From positions 558,001 to 622,000 of the forward strand of contig NC_009663.1 of assembly GCF_000010345.1 (NCBI RefSeq): DNA of 64,000 nucleotides, written 5' to 3'. Below the pieces are notes generated by a model, which was not told the DNA's origin, ran no database searches, and saw only the letters and a program-made list of their open reading frames with translations. Both the position numbers and the translations under genes were made by a program. Below, piece by piece: positions 13,384 through 21,574 of the stretch; within the stretch, counting starts at the first letter, position 1; each line of letters starts with the position of its first letter. Source of the DNA: Sulfurovum sp. NBC37-1 (GTDB lineage: Bacteria; Campylobacterota; Campylobacteria; Campylobacterales; Sulfurovaceae).

Positions 13384-14973
13384 ATGTCAAAAAAAACAAT
13401 TGTTGTTTGTGACCATATTCACCAGAGCGGTTTGGACATTCTTGCAAACGATAGCGAGATCAAACTCATCAATGCAGCAGATGAACCCAAAGACAAACTC
13501 ATCGCAGAGATCATTCCTTTGGCAGATGTTGCGATCACACGTTCTTCTACCGATGTAGATGCGGCTTTTCTTGAATCAGCCAAAAAGATCACTGCCATTG
13601 TACGTGCGGGCGTGGGTGTGGATAATGTCGATATCCCCGGTTCAAGCAAGCAGGGTATCGTAGTCATGAACGTACCTACAGCCAATACGATCGCTGCGGT
13701 CGAGCTGACTTTGGCACACATGCTCTCCTGTGTCAGACAGTTCCCGTATGCACACAATAATCTTAAGCTGGACCGTGTCTGGAGAAGACAGGACTGGTAC
13801 GGAACGGAGCTGAAGGACAAAAAACTGGGTATTATCGGTTTTGGTAATATCGGTTCGCGCGTTGGTAAAAGAGCCAAAGCTTTCGAGATGGATGTACTTG
13901 CGTATGACCCGTATATCGATCCGAGCAAAGCGACCGATCTTGATATCGGGTATACCAAGAATTTTGAAGATATTCTTGCCTGCGATATCATTACGATCCA
14001 TACACCGAAAACGGAAGAGACCATCGGTATGATCAATAAGGATGAGATCGCCAAAATGAAAGACGGTGTGATCCTCATTAACTGTGCACGTGGCGGGCTT
14101 TACAATGAAGAAGCACTTCTTGAAGGCTTAAAATCAGGTAAGATCGCCATGGCGGGTATCGATGTATTTAACAAAGAACCGGCTACAGATCATCCTCTAT
14201 TAGATCTTGATAATGTAACGGTGACACCTCACCTTGGTGCCAATACAAAAGAGTCTCAGCGTAACATTGCCATTCAGGCAGCGGAAAATGCGATCGCGGC
14301 GGCAAAAGGTATTGCCTATCCGAATGCACTGAACCTTCCTATCAAGGAGAACGAACTTCCTGACTTTGTCCGCCCGTACCTTGAATTGATCCAGAAAATG
14401 GGGCATCTCTCTTCACAGGTGACAAAATCTGCAGTCAAGTCTATCAAAGTGACTGCTAAAGGCCCGGTATCGGATTATCTTGCCTCTATGCAGACATTCG
14501 CTACCGTAGGTGTACTGACAGAATCGCTTGCAGATCAGGTGAACTATGTCAATGCCGAATTTGTTGCCAAAGAGCGTGGCATCGAACTTGCCAATGAAGT
14601 GCTGCCTAACACCAGTGGTTTCACGAATAAAGTTAAGATCAAGCTTACTACGGCTGATAGTACGATCACGATCGCGGGAACCGTTTTTGACGATACTGTA
14701 CAGCGCATCATCGAGATCGATGACTATATTTTGGATGTTGAGCCCAAGGGGACGATGATCTTCTTTAGAAATACGGACACTCCAGGTGTGATCGGCGACG
14801 TAGGTCGAATTCTTGCAGAAAATGGTCTGAACATTTCAGACTTCAGACTGGGACGCGACAAGAAACAGCAGGCACTTGCTGTGGTCCGTGTTGATGGTCA
14901 GGTCTCCAAAGAGGTACTTGATGCCCTTTCTGCACTTAAGGCTTGCATCAGCGTAAGTCACGCAACGCTTTAA
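13384..14973 (+). CDS. serA: D-3-phosphoglycerate dehydrogenase
   Basis: 529 residues, the long type with intervening and ACT domains. It oxidises 3-phosphoglycerate with NAD to open serine synthesis. The nucleotide fold carries GFGNIGSRVGKRA around residues 152-164; substrate and catalytic motifs include the RAGVGVDNVD segment (about 75-85), CARGGL (about 235) and PHLGANT (about 281). The C-terminal 70 residues look like an ACT domain, the usual site of serine feedback. AAAAGG precedes the ATG. I recall serA lying close to rpsA in Helicobacter too. Confidence 0.97.
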   Translation: MSKKTIVVCDHIHQSGLDILANDSEIKLINAADEPKDKLIAEIIPLADVAITRSSTDVDAAFLESAKKITAIVRAGVGVDNVDIPGSSKQGIVVMNVPTANTIAAVELTLAHMLSCVRQFPYAHNNLKLDRVWRRQDWYGTELKDKKLGIIGFGNIGSRVGKRAKAFEMDVLAYDPYIDPSKATDLDIGYTKNFEDILACDIITIHTPKTEETIGMINKDEIAKMKDGVILINCARGGLYNEEALLEGLKSGKIAMAGIDVFNKEPATDHPLLDLDNVTVTPHLGANTKESQRNIAIQAAENAIAAAKGIAYPNALNLPIKENELPDFVRPYLELIQKMGHLSSQVTKSAVKSIKVTAKGPVSDYLASMQTFATVGVLTESLADQVNYVNAEFVAKERGIELANEVLPNTSGFTNKVKIKLTTADSTITIAGTVFDDTVQRIIEIDDYILDVEPKGTMIFFRNTDTPGVIGDVGRILAENGLNISDFRLGRDKKQQALAVVRVDGQVSKEVLDALSALKACISVSHATL

Positions 14974-14976
14974 CCC

Positions 14977-15002
14977 AAACTACAGGCTCTTGTCTGTAGT
15001 TT
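14977..15002 (+). terminator. terminator of serA
   Basis: Stem AAACTACAG/CTGTAGTTT (nine bases) with loop GCTCTTGT, four bases past the serA stop; a T-rich stretch (AATTTTTTACTC) follows a few bases on. Confidence 0.7.
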
Positions 15003-15162
15003 GTCGACTTAATTTTTTACTCATTTTTTACTTTAACTCTTTATTCATATTCTATTCAAACAAATTGATGAAAAACATATTTATTCTTCATTATTTTAAA
15101 TTAATTTTGATATAATTCGCGCGAATACTGCAAAAAAAGCACAATAATGCTACATCTTGTGC

Positions 15163-15168
15163 TATAAT
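15163..15168 (+). promoter_or_regulatory. -10 box of the efflux operon
   Basis: TATAAT in TTGTGCTATAATAAACG, 25 bases before the TolC-like start at 15193; GAGGAGATA is the ribosome binding site. A second candidate (GATATAATTCGC) lies at about 15108-15119. No operator palindrome is evident. Confidence 0.5.
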
Positions 15169-15192
15169 AAACGATTATATTGAGGAGATACA

Positions 15193-16611
15193 ATGATGAT
15201 GAAAAGAGTGATACTTTTATTATCTCTTTCTTTACCGCTTATTGCGGGAGTAAAGAACCTGCCACTTCGCCAGGCATTGGATATGGTGAAGCATGATAAC
15301 CTGGAAGTAAAGGTCGCACGTTTCAATGAACAGATGCAGGCTATGGAAGTGAAGGTGGCCGAGGGGATGAACTACGGTTCTCTTGATATCAGTCTGTCAG
15401 GGATGCGCTCGAACGATGCTTTGAATGTTTTTGGTTTTAAACTGATGAGCAGGGAAGCAACATTTGGAGATTTTGGTTTCAGTGAATTTTTGGGACCATT
15501 GGGAAATGCACTGACAGCTGCGAACAGTGGAATGCTTCCTCCCGGTTTCTCTCAGAACTTGAATGGATTGCTTGCTGTTCAGCCGAATGACCTGAACTAC
15601 CCTGCTGCCCGAAACAACTATCAGACAAAACTCTCCTATATGCTGCCCATCTATACCGGCGGTAAACTGACAGAATATAAACACATCATGGAATCGATGT
15701 ACCGTATGAGCAAGTACGATACGCAAAAACTCCTGAACGTGAAGATTTACGAAGTGAAAAAAGCGTTCTACGATATTTCACTGGTCGAACGCTATATCGC
15801 CAACCTCTCCAAGATCAGGAAGAACATCAATACACTCGAAGATGTGATCCAGAATATGCAGAAGGAAGGCTATGCCAAAGAGATGGACCTGCTTGAAGTG
15901 CAGGCAAGAAAGGCCGAGGCTGACAGTATGTACAACCAGGCAAAGCTCAACAGAGACCTTGCCTACCAGTTCCTCTCTTTCCTGCTCAATAGAGACGTAA
16001 GCTCCATTCACAAGGTCAGTGCGAAAGCACCTATGCCACGCGTAGATCGGCATATACTCGAGGCGAACAACATTGACATTCAGAAAGCCAAACTGGGGCT
16101 GCAGATCTCCGAAATGGCCGTGAAAGTGGAAGAGTCGAGTTTCCTGCCGACCGTAGGCGGCTTCGCGGAGTACGGCTCTGCGGACAATACGCTCTTCAAT
16201 GACTTTACAGGAAAAGACTCCTATACCTTCGGTGTTCAGGCAAAATGGAATATCTTCAACGGCGGGCAGGATGATGCCAGGCTTGAAAAAGCGAAGCTCA
16301 AGCGTCTGCAGGTACGTGACCAGGTTGAACTGGCCAAAAAAGGGATCGTGCTTCAGGCCAAAAAACTCAAAACGGAGATCCTGAGTGCCGATGCGGATAT
16401 CAGAAGCTACACAAAGCAGCTGCAGTTCGCCAAAAGGGTGTATGAAAACTACAGGACACGTTACGAAGAGGGACTTGCTTCCATTACGGACGTGCTGATC
16501 CAGCAGTCAAAACAGCTCGAATCGCTGTTGAAGCTTCTGACCGTCGTCAACAAAAGAAATACCAAAATATTCGAACTTGAAAGTATCATAAACATAGGAG
16601 GGGATGTATGA
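15193..16611 (+). CDS. TolC-family outer membrane efflux protein
   Basis: 472 residues with a signal peptide (hydrophobic residues about 6-18, ending near IAGVKN). The rest shows the long helical, coiled-coil-prone pattern of TolC-type channels with two internally related halves; the G-G-K-L at about residue 156 and the second-half FNGGQDDARLEKAKL are typical of the family. It would form the outer-membrane exit duct of the pump encoded downstream. Its stop overlaps the next start (ATGA), so channel and fusion protein are translationally coupled. The substrate cannot be told from sequence. Confidence 0.9.
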   Translation: MMMKRVILLLSLSLPLIAGVKNLPLRQALDMVKHDNLEVKVARFNEQMQAMEVKVAEGMNYGSLDISLSGMRSNDALNVFGFKLMSREATFGDFGFSEFLGPLGNALTAANSGMLPPGFSQNLNGLLAVQPNDLNYPAARNNYQTKLSYMLPIYTGGKLTEYKHIMESMYRMSKYDTQKLLNVKIYEVKKAFYDISLVERYIANLSKIRKNINTLEDVIQNMQKEGYAKEMDLLEVQARKAEADSMYNQAKLNRDLAYQFLSFLLNRDVSSIHKVSAKAPMPRVDRHILEANNIDIQKAKLGLQISEMAVKVEESSFLPTVGGFAEYGSADNTLFNDFTGKDSYTFGVQAKWNIFNGGQDDARLEKAKLKRLQVRDQVELAKKGIVLQAKKLKTEILSADADIRSYTKQLQFAKRVYENYRTRYEEGLASITDVLIQQSKQLESLLKLLTVVNKRNTKIFELESIINIGGDV

Positions 16612-17402
16612 GAAAGATCGTTACATTAATAGCAGTGTTCCTGCTGTCCACATTGAACGCAGTGGAGATAGACCTGAGCGGTTCAGTCGTATCTGATAAC
16701 CAGAAGATGATGACCAGTCGTTATATGGGTTATATCAAGAACATGGCGGTATCGGAAGGAGATATCGTTAAAAAAGGACAATTGCTTTATGAGATTGACT
16801 CCAAAGAGATCGAAGCGGCGGAAAGACAGGTTGACCTTGCGATATCACAGGCAAGACTGGCATTGCAGATGAACAAGAACCAATACAACAATGTTATACT
16901 CAACCTGGCGAGACACAAAAGACTTTATGAAAAGAAAATGGTTTCCAAATATGAGTTGGAAACCCTTGAACTGGCAGAAAAGAACCTCAAGGATATGGTA
17001 GAGATATCACAGGAGCAGGTCAACCAGGCTCTGGCAAAAAAAGAAGAGGTACTTAACCAGTACAACTATCTGAGGATTACCGCCCCCAATGATGGGGTCA
17101 TTGTTGCCAAGCGTATCAATGAAGGTGAGATGGCCATTCCCGGAATGCCGGCAGTGGTTCTGACAGACCTGAGTCGTCTCAAGATCGTGGCAGAGATCTC
17201 AGAGACACAGTTGCCCTTCATTCACTTGGGTAAAGAAGTAGAGGTGGAGGTACCTTCTTTGAACTTGAAAACGAAGGGAAAGATCTCATCGATCATCCCC
17301 AACTCCAATCCTATGACACACAAGTTCAAAATCAAGATAGAGTTTGACCATAAAGGCAAGTCGGTTTATCCCGGCATGTATGCCAAAATCATTATCAGGT
17401 AA
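16608..17402 (+). CDS. efflux RND periplasmic adaptor (membrane fusion protein)
   Basis: 264 residues, short for the HlyD/AcrA family (usually 350-400). A signal peptide ends near residue 19 (LNAVE). A lipoyl-like half-motif (YMGYIKNMAVSEGDIVKKGQLLYEID) is followed by a helical hairpin (about 65-145), the second lipoyl half (ITAPNDGVIVAKRINEGEM) and a beta-barrel segment; the C-terminal membrane-proximal domain is largely missing. It would bridge the TolC-like channel and the split RND pump. It is clearly related to the product at 29665-30465 (shared pattern G-S/T-V-V-S-D-x-Q-K-M with SRYMGY). Confidence 0.9.
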   Translation: MRKIVTLIAVFLLSTLNAVEIDLSGSVVSDNQKMMTSRYMGYIKNMAVSEGDIVKKGQLLYEIDSKEIEAAERQVDLAISQARLALQMNKNQYNNVILNLARHKRLYEKKMVSKYELETLELAEKNLKDMVEISQEQVNQALAKKEEVLNQYNYLRITAPNDGVIVAKRINEGEMAIPGMPAVVLTDLSRLKIVAEISETQLPFIHLGKEVEVEVPSLNLKTKGKISSIIPNSNPMTHKFKIKIEFDHKGKSVYPGMYAKIIIR

Positions 17403-17408
17403 AGTAAT

Positions 17409-19040
17409 ATGGCTGAAAAAAATGAATATCAGGTAACGGACTATGCCGGGAAGCTGGCAAAAGGATTTTTACGTAATCCTTTGACCGCGGTACTGGGTGT
17501 ATTTTTGCTCCTTATGGGATATTTGGCACTCAATATCATGCCAAGAGAAGAAGATCCGCAGATCGCAATTTCCGGTGGTGCGGTTGTTGTAGCGATGCCC
17601 GGAGCGACACCTCGTGAGATCGAGAATATCATCATCAACCCCCTGGAGCGTAAACTGCGTGAGGTCAAAGGTATTGAGCATATTTACGGACAGGCATTTA
17701 ACAACTATGGGGTCGTCAGTGTGATGTACTATATCGGTGAGAACCGTGAAGATTCGAACCTAAAACTCTATGACAAGGTCATGCAGAACATGGACCTGAT
17801 GCCAAAAGGGGTCATGCAGCCTTTGATCAAACCGTTTGATATCGATATCGATATTCCTATTGTCACTGTGGCATTCTACCCCAAAAAAGGGAGTAATGTT
17901 GATGATGTCAAACTCTTTGAAATGGTGAGAAAAATACAGCAGAAGATCAATGCAGTGGATAATGTGGCTAAAACAACCCTGAAGGGTGCTAGAAGGGCGC
18001 AATACAACATTGAGGTCGATATGAGCAAACTCTCCGCCTATCACCTCTCGATGGGGCAGATCATGAAGGCGGTACAGTCCGTTGCGGTGGATGTTCCCGA
18101 TGTCAAAGGACGTACTAAAAATAATGAGCTGGTGATCTTTGGTGTCAAAAATGCCATAGAGAGTGTCCAGGATGTCGGTTCCGTTATCGTGGCGCAGTAC
18201 ATGGGGTCGCCGATCTATCTCAGAGACGTTGCCAAAGTGACCGAAGGTATGGACATACAGAATTTTAAAACAGCGACAGTGCGTTTTAAGGAAGATGCCA
18301 ATGCGACCAAACTCGGCGAAGAGAGAAACCAGGTGACGCTCACCGTGGCGAAACTTGCCGGGACCAATGCGGTCTTCGTTGCCGAAGATGTACTCGAAGT
18401 CCTGAAGGAACATGAGAAGGAATTCGCGAAAGAGGGGATAGGTTACATTATTACACGAAATTACGGTGAACGTGCGAATGAGGCGGTCAACGAGTTGATG
18501 AATCACTTGATCATCACCATTGTCATCATCGCTTTGATGCTGGTATTTGCTTTGGGATGGAAAGAATCTCTGATCGTTACCTTTACCGTACCGGCCATTT
18601 TGGCTATCACACTTTTCGTAGCCTATCTCTCCGGACAGACGATCAACAGGATCACCCTCTTTGCCTTCCTGCTCTCGCTGGGACTGCTGGTAGATGCAGC
18701 GATCATCGTGATTGAAAATATCCACAGACACCTGCATGCGCATGATGTCGATGAGAAAGAGATGGATCAATTGTTGATCGAAGCGACTGATGAGATCGGT
18801 GCACCTACGAACGTTGCAACACTTGCGATCATTCTGACGATGGTACCGATGGCATTTGTCGGGGGTATGATGGGATCGTTTATGAAGCCTATCCCGTATA
18901 ATGTACCGGTGGCATTGATTGCTTCACTTTTTGTGGCGTATATCTTTACACCGTATTTGAGTTTGAAGTTGTTGAAAAAACCGGTGCATAAGCATCATCA
19001 CCATAAAAAAAAGCATAAAGACAGCAAGGAGGTCAAGTAA
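17409..19040 (+). CDS. RND efflux permease, N-terminal half
   Basis: 543 residues that correspond to only the first half of an RND pump (whole pumps are about 1000-1050). It has TM1 (about 24-46), a periplasmic porter region (about 47-345), then TM2-TM6 (about 352-525) and ends in a lysine/histidine-rich tail (VHKHHHHKKKHK). In TM4 the proton-relay segment reads GLLVDAAIIVIEN, with one aspartate and a later glutamate, closer to metal/other RND types than to the D-D pair of AcrB. The second half is the next gene, overlapping by one base. The histidine tail might bind metal, but this is only a suggestion. Confidence 0.88.
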   Translation: MAEKNEYQVTDYAGKLAKGFLRNPLTAVLGVFLLLMGYLALNIMPREEDPQIAISGGAVVVAMPGATPREIENIIINPLERKLREVKGIEHIYGQAFNNYGVVSVMYYIGENREDSNLKLYDKVMQNMDLMPKGVMQPLIKPFDIDIDIPIVTVAFYPKKGSNVDDVKLFEMVRKIQQKINAVDNVAKTTLKGARRAQYNIEVDMSKLSAYHLSMGQIMKAVQSVAVDVPDVKGRTKNNELVIFGVKNAIESVQDVGSVIVAQYMGSPIYLRDVAKVTEGMDIQNFKTATVRFKEDANATKLGEERNQVTLTVAKLAGTNAVFVAEDVLEVLKEHEKEFAKEGIGYIITRNYGERANEAVNELMNHLIITIVIIALMLVFALGWKESLIVTFTVPAILAITLFVAYLSGQTINRITLFAFLLSLGLLVDAAIIVIENIHRHLHAHDVDEKEMDQLLIEATDEIGAPTNVATLAIILTMVPMAFVGGMMGSFMKPIPYNVPVALIASLFVAYIFTPYLSLKLLKKPVHKHHHHKKKHKDSKEVK

Positions 19041-20764
19041 TGAAAGGTTTGGAAAAATTCATTTACGGCATCCTTAGCAGTAAAAGCAAGAAGATGCTGG
19101 TCATTGTATTGACAGCAGCGGCTTTCTTCCTCTCTTTGATGATGTTTCCCACCAAAATGGTACTGGCCAAAATGCTTCCCGGGAAAAGTGACAATACCTT
19201 CTCTGTCTATGTAGATACACCGACGGGATCTTCCATAGAGCAGACAGACAAGGTCAACCAGTGTGTCATCGATATACTTAAAGATGAAAAAGAGATCATG
19301 AACCTTGAGCTCTTCCGTGGGCAGGGTATACCCCTTGATTATGCGGGACTTGTCAAAGGTGCAGCGATGAAAAGTACGGAGAATGTTTCAGAAATTTCTG
19401 TCAATCTTACGGACAAACATACGAGAGCAGAACCCTCTTTTCTCATGACACAAAGACTCAGACCCATCGTTAAAAAGAAATGTCTGCCTCTGGTCAAAGG
19501 AACCAACATCAAATTCGTTGAACAGCCTGCTGGACCTCCGACACTGGCTTCTATTGTACTTGAAGTGCATGGTGAGAACCTGAAGAAAGTACGTGACATT
19601 TCTGTACGTGTTGCAAATATTTTTGCAAAAACCGAAGGTCTTGTCGATATCGACGTAATGATGGACGATATTTTTGACAAATTTGAACTGATCCCAGACA
19701 AAGAAAAGGTAGCCAGAAGTGGATTGAGCGTTGAACAGGTAAACAACATTCTTTATCTGGCATTCGAGGGGATGGTCATAGCACACAAGAACTCAAAAGA
19801 CGTGCCTGACCAGATACCGATATTCCTCATATTGCAAAAAGAGAGTAAAATACTGAACGGACGTAATGAAAATGAATTACGAAGCAAACTCTCCTCTTTG
19901 AACCTGATGAACATGAAAGGGATGATGGTACCACTCAGTGAAGTGGTGACGATCAGGAAGGTAAAATCGAGTCCGATGATCATGCACAAGGACCTTTCAC
20001 GTATGGTCAATGTCATTGCCGAAACGGATATGGTCTCACAGGTCTATCCGCTGCTTGATGCAAGAGAACAGATGATAGAAGCATTCTCCAAAGATTATGA
20101 AATCGAGAAGGCCGGATTTACGACCTATATGTTCGATCTTTACCTGACGGATAAAAAGACCGGAGAAAAGTTCCTGCTTCGCTGGGACGGTGAGATGAAA
20201 GTGACACTTGACACCTTCAGGGACCTTGGTGGTGCCTTTATCGCTGCACTGGTATTGATATTCCTGCTGCTGGTGATCTATTATAAGAGCTTTGCCATTT
20301 CCGGGATCATTCTGCTGGGATCATTCCTCTCTTTGATCGGGGTGATCGTTGGGCACTGGGTAGCTAACTTCTTTACAAGTGAGACCTTTTTCCTGACAGC
20401 GACCTCACTGATCGGCTTTATCGCCCTGATGGGTATCAGTTCGAGGAACTCACTGCTTCTGATCGACTTTGCCAAGTCGCTGATGGAATATCATGGTATG
20501 GACAAGAAAGAGGCAATTGCCACTGCAACGGCGACCAGGGCGAAACCAATCGCACTGACCGCTGTTGCGATTATCCTTGGTTCAGCACTGCTTGCTTCCG
20601 ACCCTGTCTTTGGCGGTCTGGGTGTCGCACTGATCTCCGGTACGGTAGCGGCGGTCTTTGTATCGCTGATTTTCGTACCGGTACTGATGCACAATTCAAA
20701 AGCGATGGATTTCCATCTTGATGAAGACGGTAAACGCAAAGACAGTATTTCTATTACAAAATAA
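19040..20764 (+). CDS. RND efflux permease, C-terminal half
   Basis: 574 residues matching the second half of an RND pump: TM7 (about 19-37), the second periplasmic porter region (about 38-390) and TM8-TM12, including the family segment TATRAKPIALTAVAIILGS with the conserved lysine. The start overlaps the previous stop (TAATG) and has a perfect AAGGAGGT site nine bases upstream, so it is translated as a separate polypeptide rather than being a broken remnant. Both halves must assemble for function. A strong hairpin at 20785-20810 ends the operon. Confidence 0.88.
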   Translation: MKGLEKFIYGILSSKSKKMLVIVLTAAAFFLSLMMFPTKMVLAKMLPGKSDNTFSVYVDTPTGSSIEQTDKVNQCVIDILKDEKEIMNLELFRGQGIPLDYAGLVKGAAMKSTENVSEISVNLTDKHTRAEPSFLMTQRLRPIVKKKCLPLVKGTNIKFVEQPAGPPTLASIVLEVHGENLKKVRDISVRVANIFAKTEGLVDIDVMMDDIFDKFELIPDKEKVARSGLSVEQVNNILYLAFEGMVIAHKNSKDVPDQIPIFLILQKESKILNGRNENELRSKLSSLNLMNMKGMMVPLSEVVTIRKVKSSPMIMHKDLSRMVNVIAETDMVSQVYPLLDAREQMIEAFSKDYEIEKAGFTTYMFDLYLTDKKTGEKFLLRWDGEMKVTLDTFRDLGGAFIAALVLIFLLLVIYYKSFAISGIILLGSFLSLIGVIVGHWVANFFTSETFFLTATSLIGFIALMGISSRNSLLLIDFAKSLMEYHGMDKKEAIATATATRAKPIALTAVAIILGSALLASDPVFGGLGVALISGTVAAVFVSLIFVPVLMHNSKAMDFHLDEDGKRKDSISITK

Positions 20765-20784
20765 CAAACCTTCTTTCTGTGCCG

Positions 20785-20810
20785 CGGAGAGTGTTTTTAC
20801 TCACTCTCCG
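20785..20810 (+). terminator. terminator of the efflux operon
   Basis: Stem CGGAGAGTG/CACTCTCCG (nine bases) with loop TTTTTACT, 21 bases after the permease stop. Confidence 0.7.
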
Positions 20811-20843
20811 GTGCTGTCCATTACCCTTTTACCAACTCTTTGC

Positions 20844-20849
20844 TATAAT
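20844..20849 (+). promoter_or_regulatory. -10 box of efp
   Basis: TATAAT in TTTGCTATAATCTCTC, 28 bases before the efp start; TTAAGGATAT supplies the ribosome binding site. Confidence 0.55.
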
Positions 20850-20876
20850 CTCTCAATTTATTTTTAAGGATATATC

Positions 20877-21443
20877 ATGGCAACAATCGGAATGGGTGAC
20901 ATCAAAAAAGGCGTAAGACTTGAACTAGACGGCAACCCGTATAAAGTAACTGAATTCCAACACGTTAAACCGGGTAAAGGCGCGGCGTTCGTACGTGTTA
21001 AGATCAAGAACCTCAAAACAGGTAAAGTGATCGAAAAAACTGTACATGCGGGTGATAAATTCGAAGTGCCTGAACTCGAACAGAAGACAATGCAGTATCT
21101 TTACGATGATGGTGAGATGCTTCAGTTTATGGATACGACCACGTTTGACCAGATCGGTTTGACACATGAGCAGGTAGGTAAAGAGACATTTGATTTTATG
21201 ATAGACGGTATGGAAGCGGATATACTGTTCCATAACGGTGAAGCGATTTCTGTCGAGATCCCTCAGACAGTGGTACTCAAGATTGTTGAAACACCGCCTA
21301 ACTTCAAAGGTGACTCACAGGGTGGCAAGAAGCCTGCTACACTCGAGAGCGGTGCAGTGGTTCAGGTACCATTTCACGTACTGGAAGGTGAGATGATTAA
21401 AGTAGATACGGTCGAAGGCAAGTACCTCGAAAAGGCTAAGTAA
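20877..21443 (+). CDS. efp: translation elongation factor P
   Basis: 188 residues, full length. EF-P binds stalled ribosomes between P and E sites and relieves arrest at polyproline. The loop KPGKGAAFV places a lysine at residue 34, equivalent to the lysine modified by EpmA/EpmB in E. coli, so a lysine-type modification is possible. The three-domain layout and the C-terminal signature region ([21 protein letters not shown], about 142-162) are intact. It has its own promoter and stands alone. Confidence 0.97.
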   Translation: MATIGMGDIKKGVRLELDGNPYKVTEFQHVKPGKGAAFVRVKIKNLKTGKVIEKTVHAGDKFEVPELEQKTMQYLYDDGEMLQFMDTTTFDQIGLTHEQVGKETFDFMIDGMEADILFHNGEAISVEIPQTVVLKIVETPPNFKGDSQGGKKPATLESGAVVQVPFHVLEGEMIKVDTVEGKYLEKAK

Positions 21444-21574
21444 AATATTTTATTTTAACAAGACTGCTATGATATAATAAAGTATATTTTGATGTGGGCA
21501 AGGAGGATGGACTTTATTAGGGCAGGATTTACAGAACCACTTGTCTGTTATCTTTTTTTACAAAAGTTATTATT

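Noticed and set aside
17409-20764. Reading the split RND pump as a sequencing frameshift
   Set aside because: The second half has its own strong ribosome site and TAATG overlap, and the first half ends in a distinct charged tail, which a simple frameshift would not produce. Read-level checking could still overturn this.
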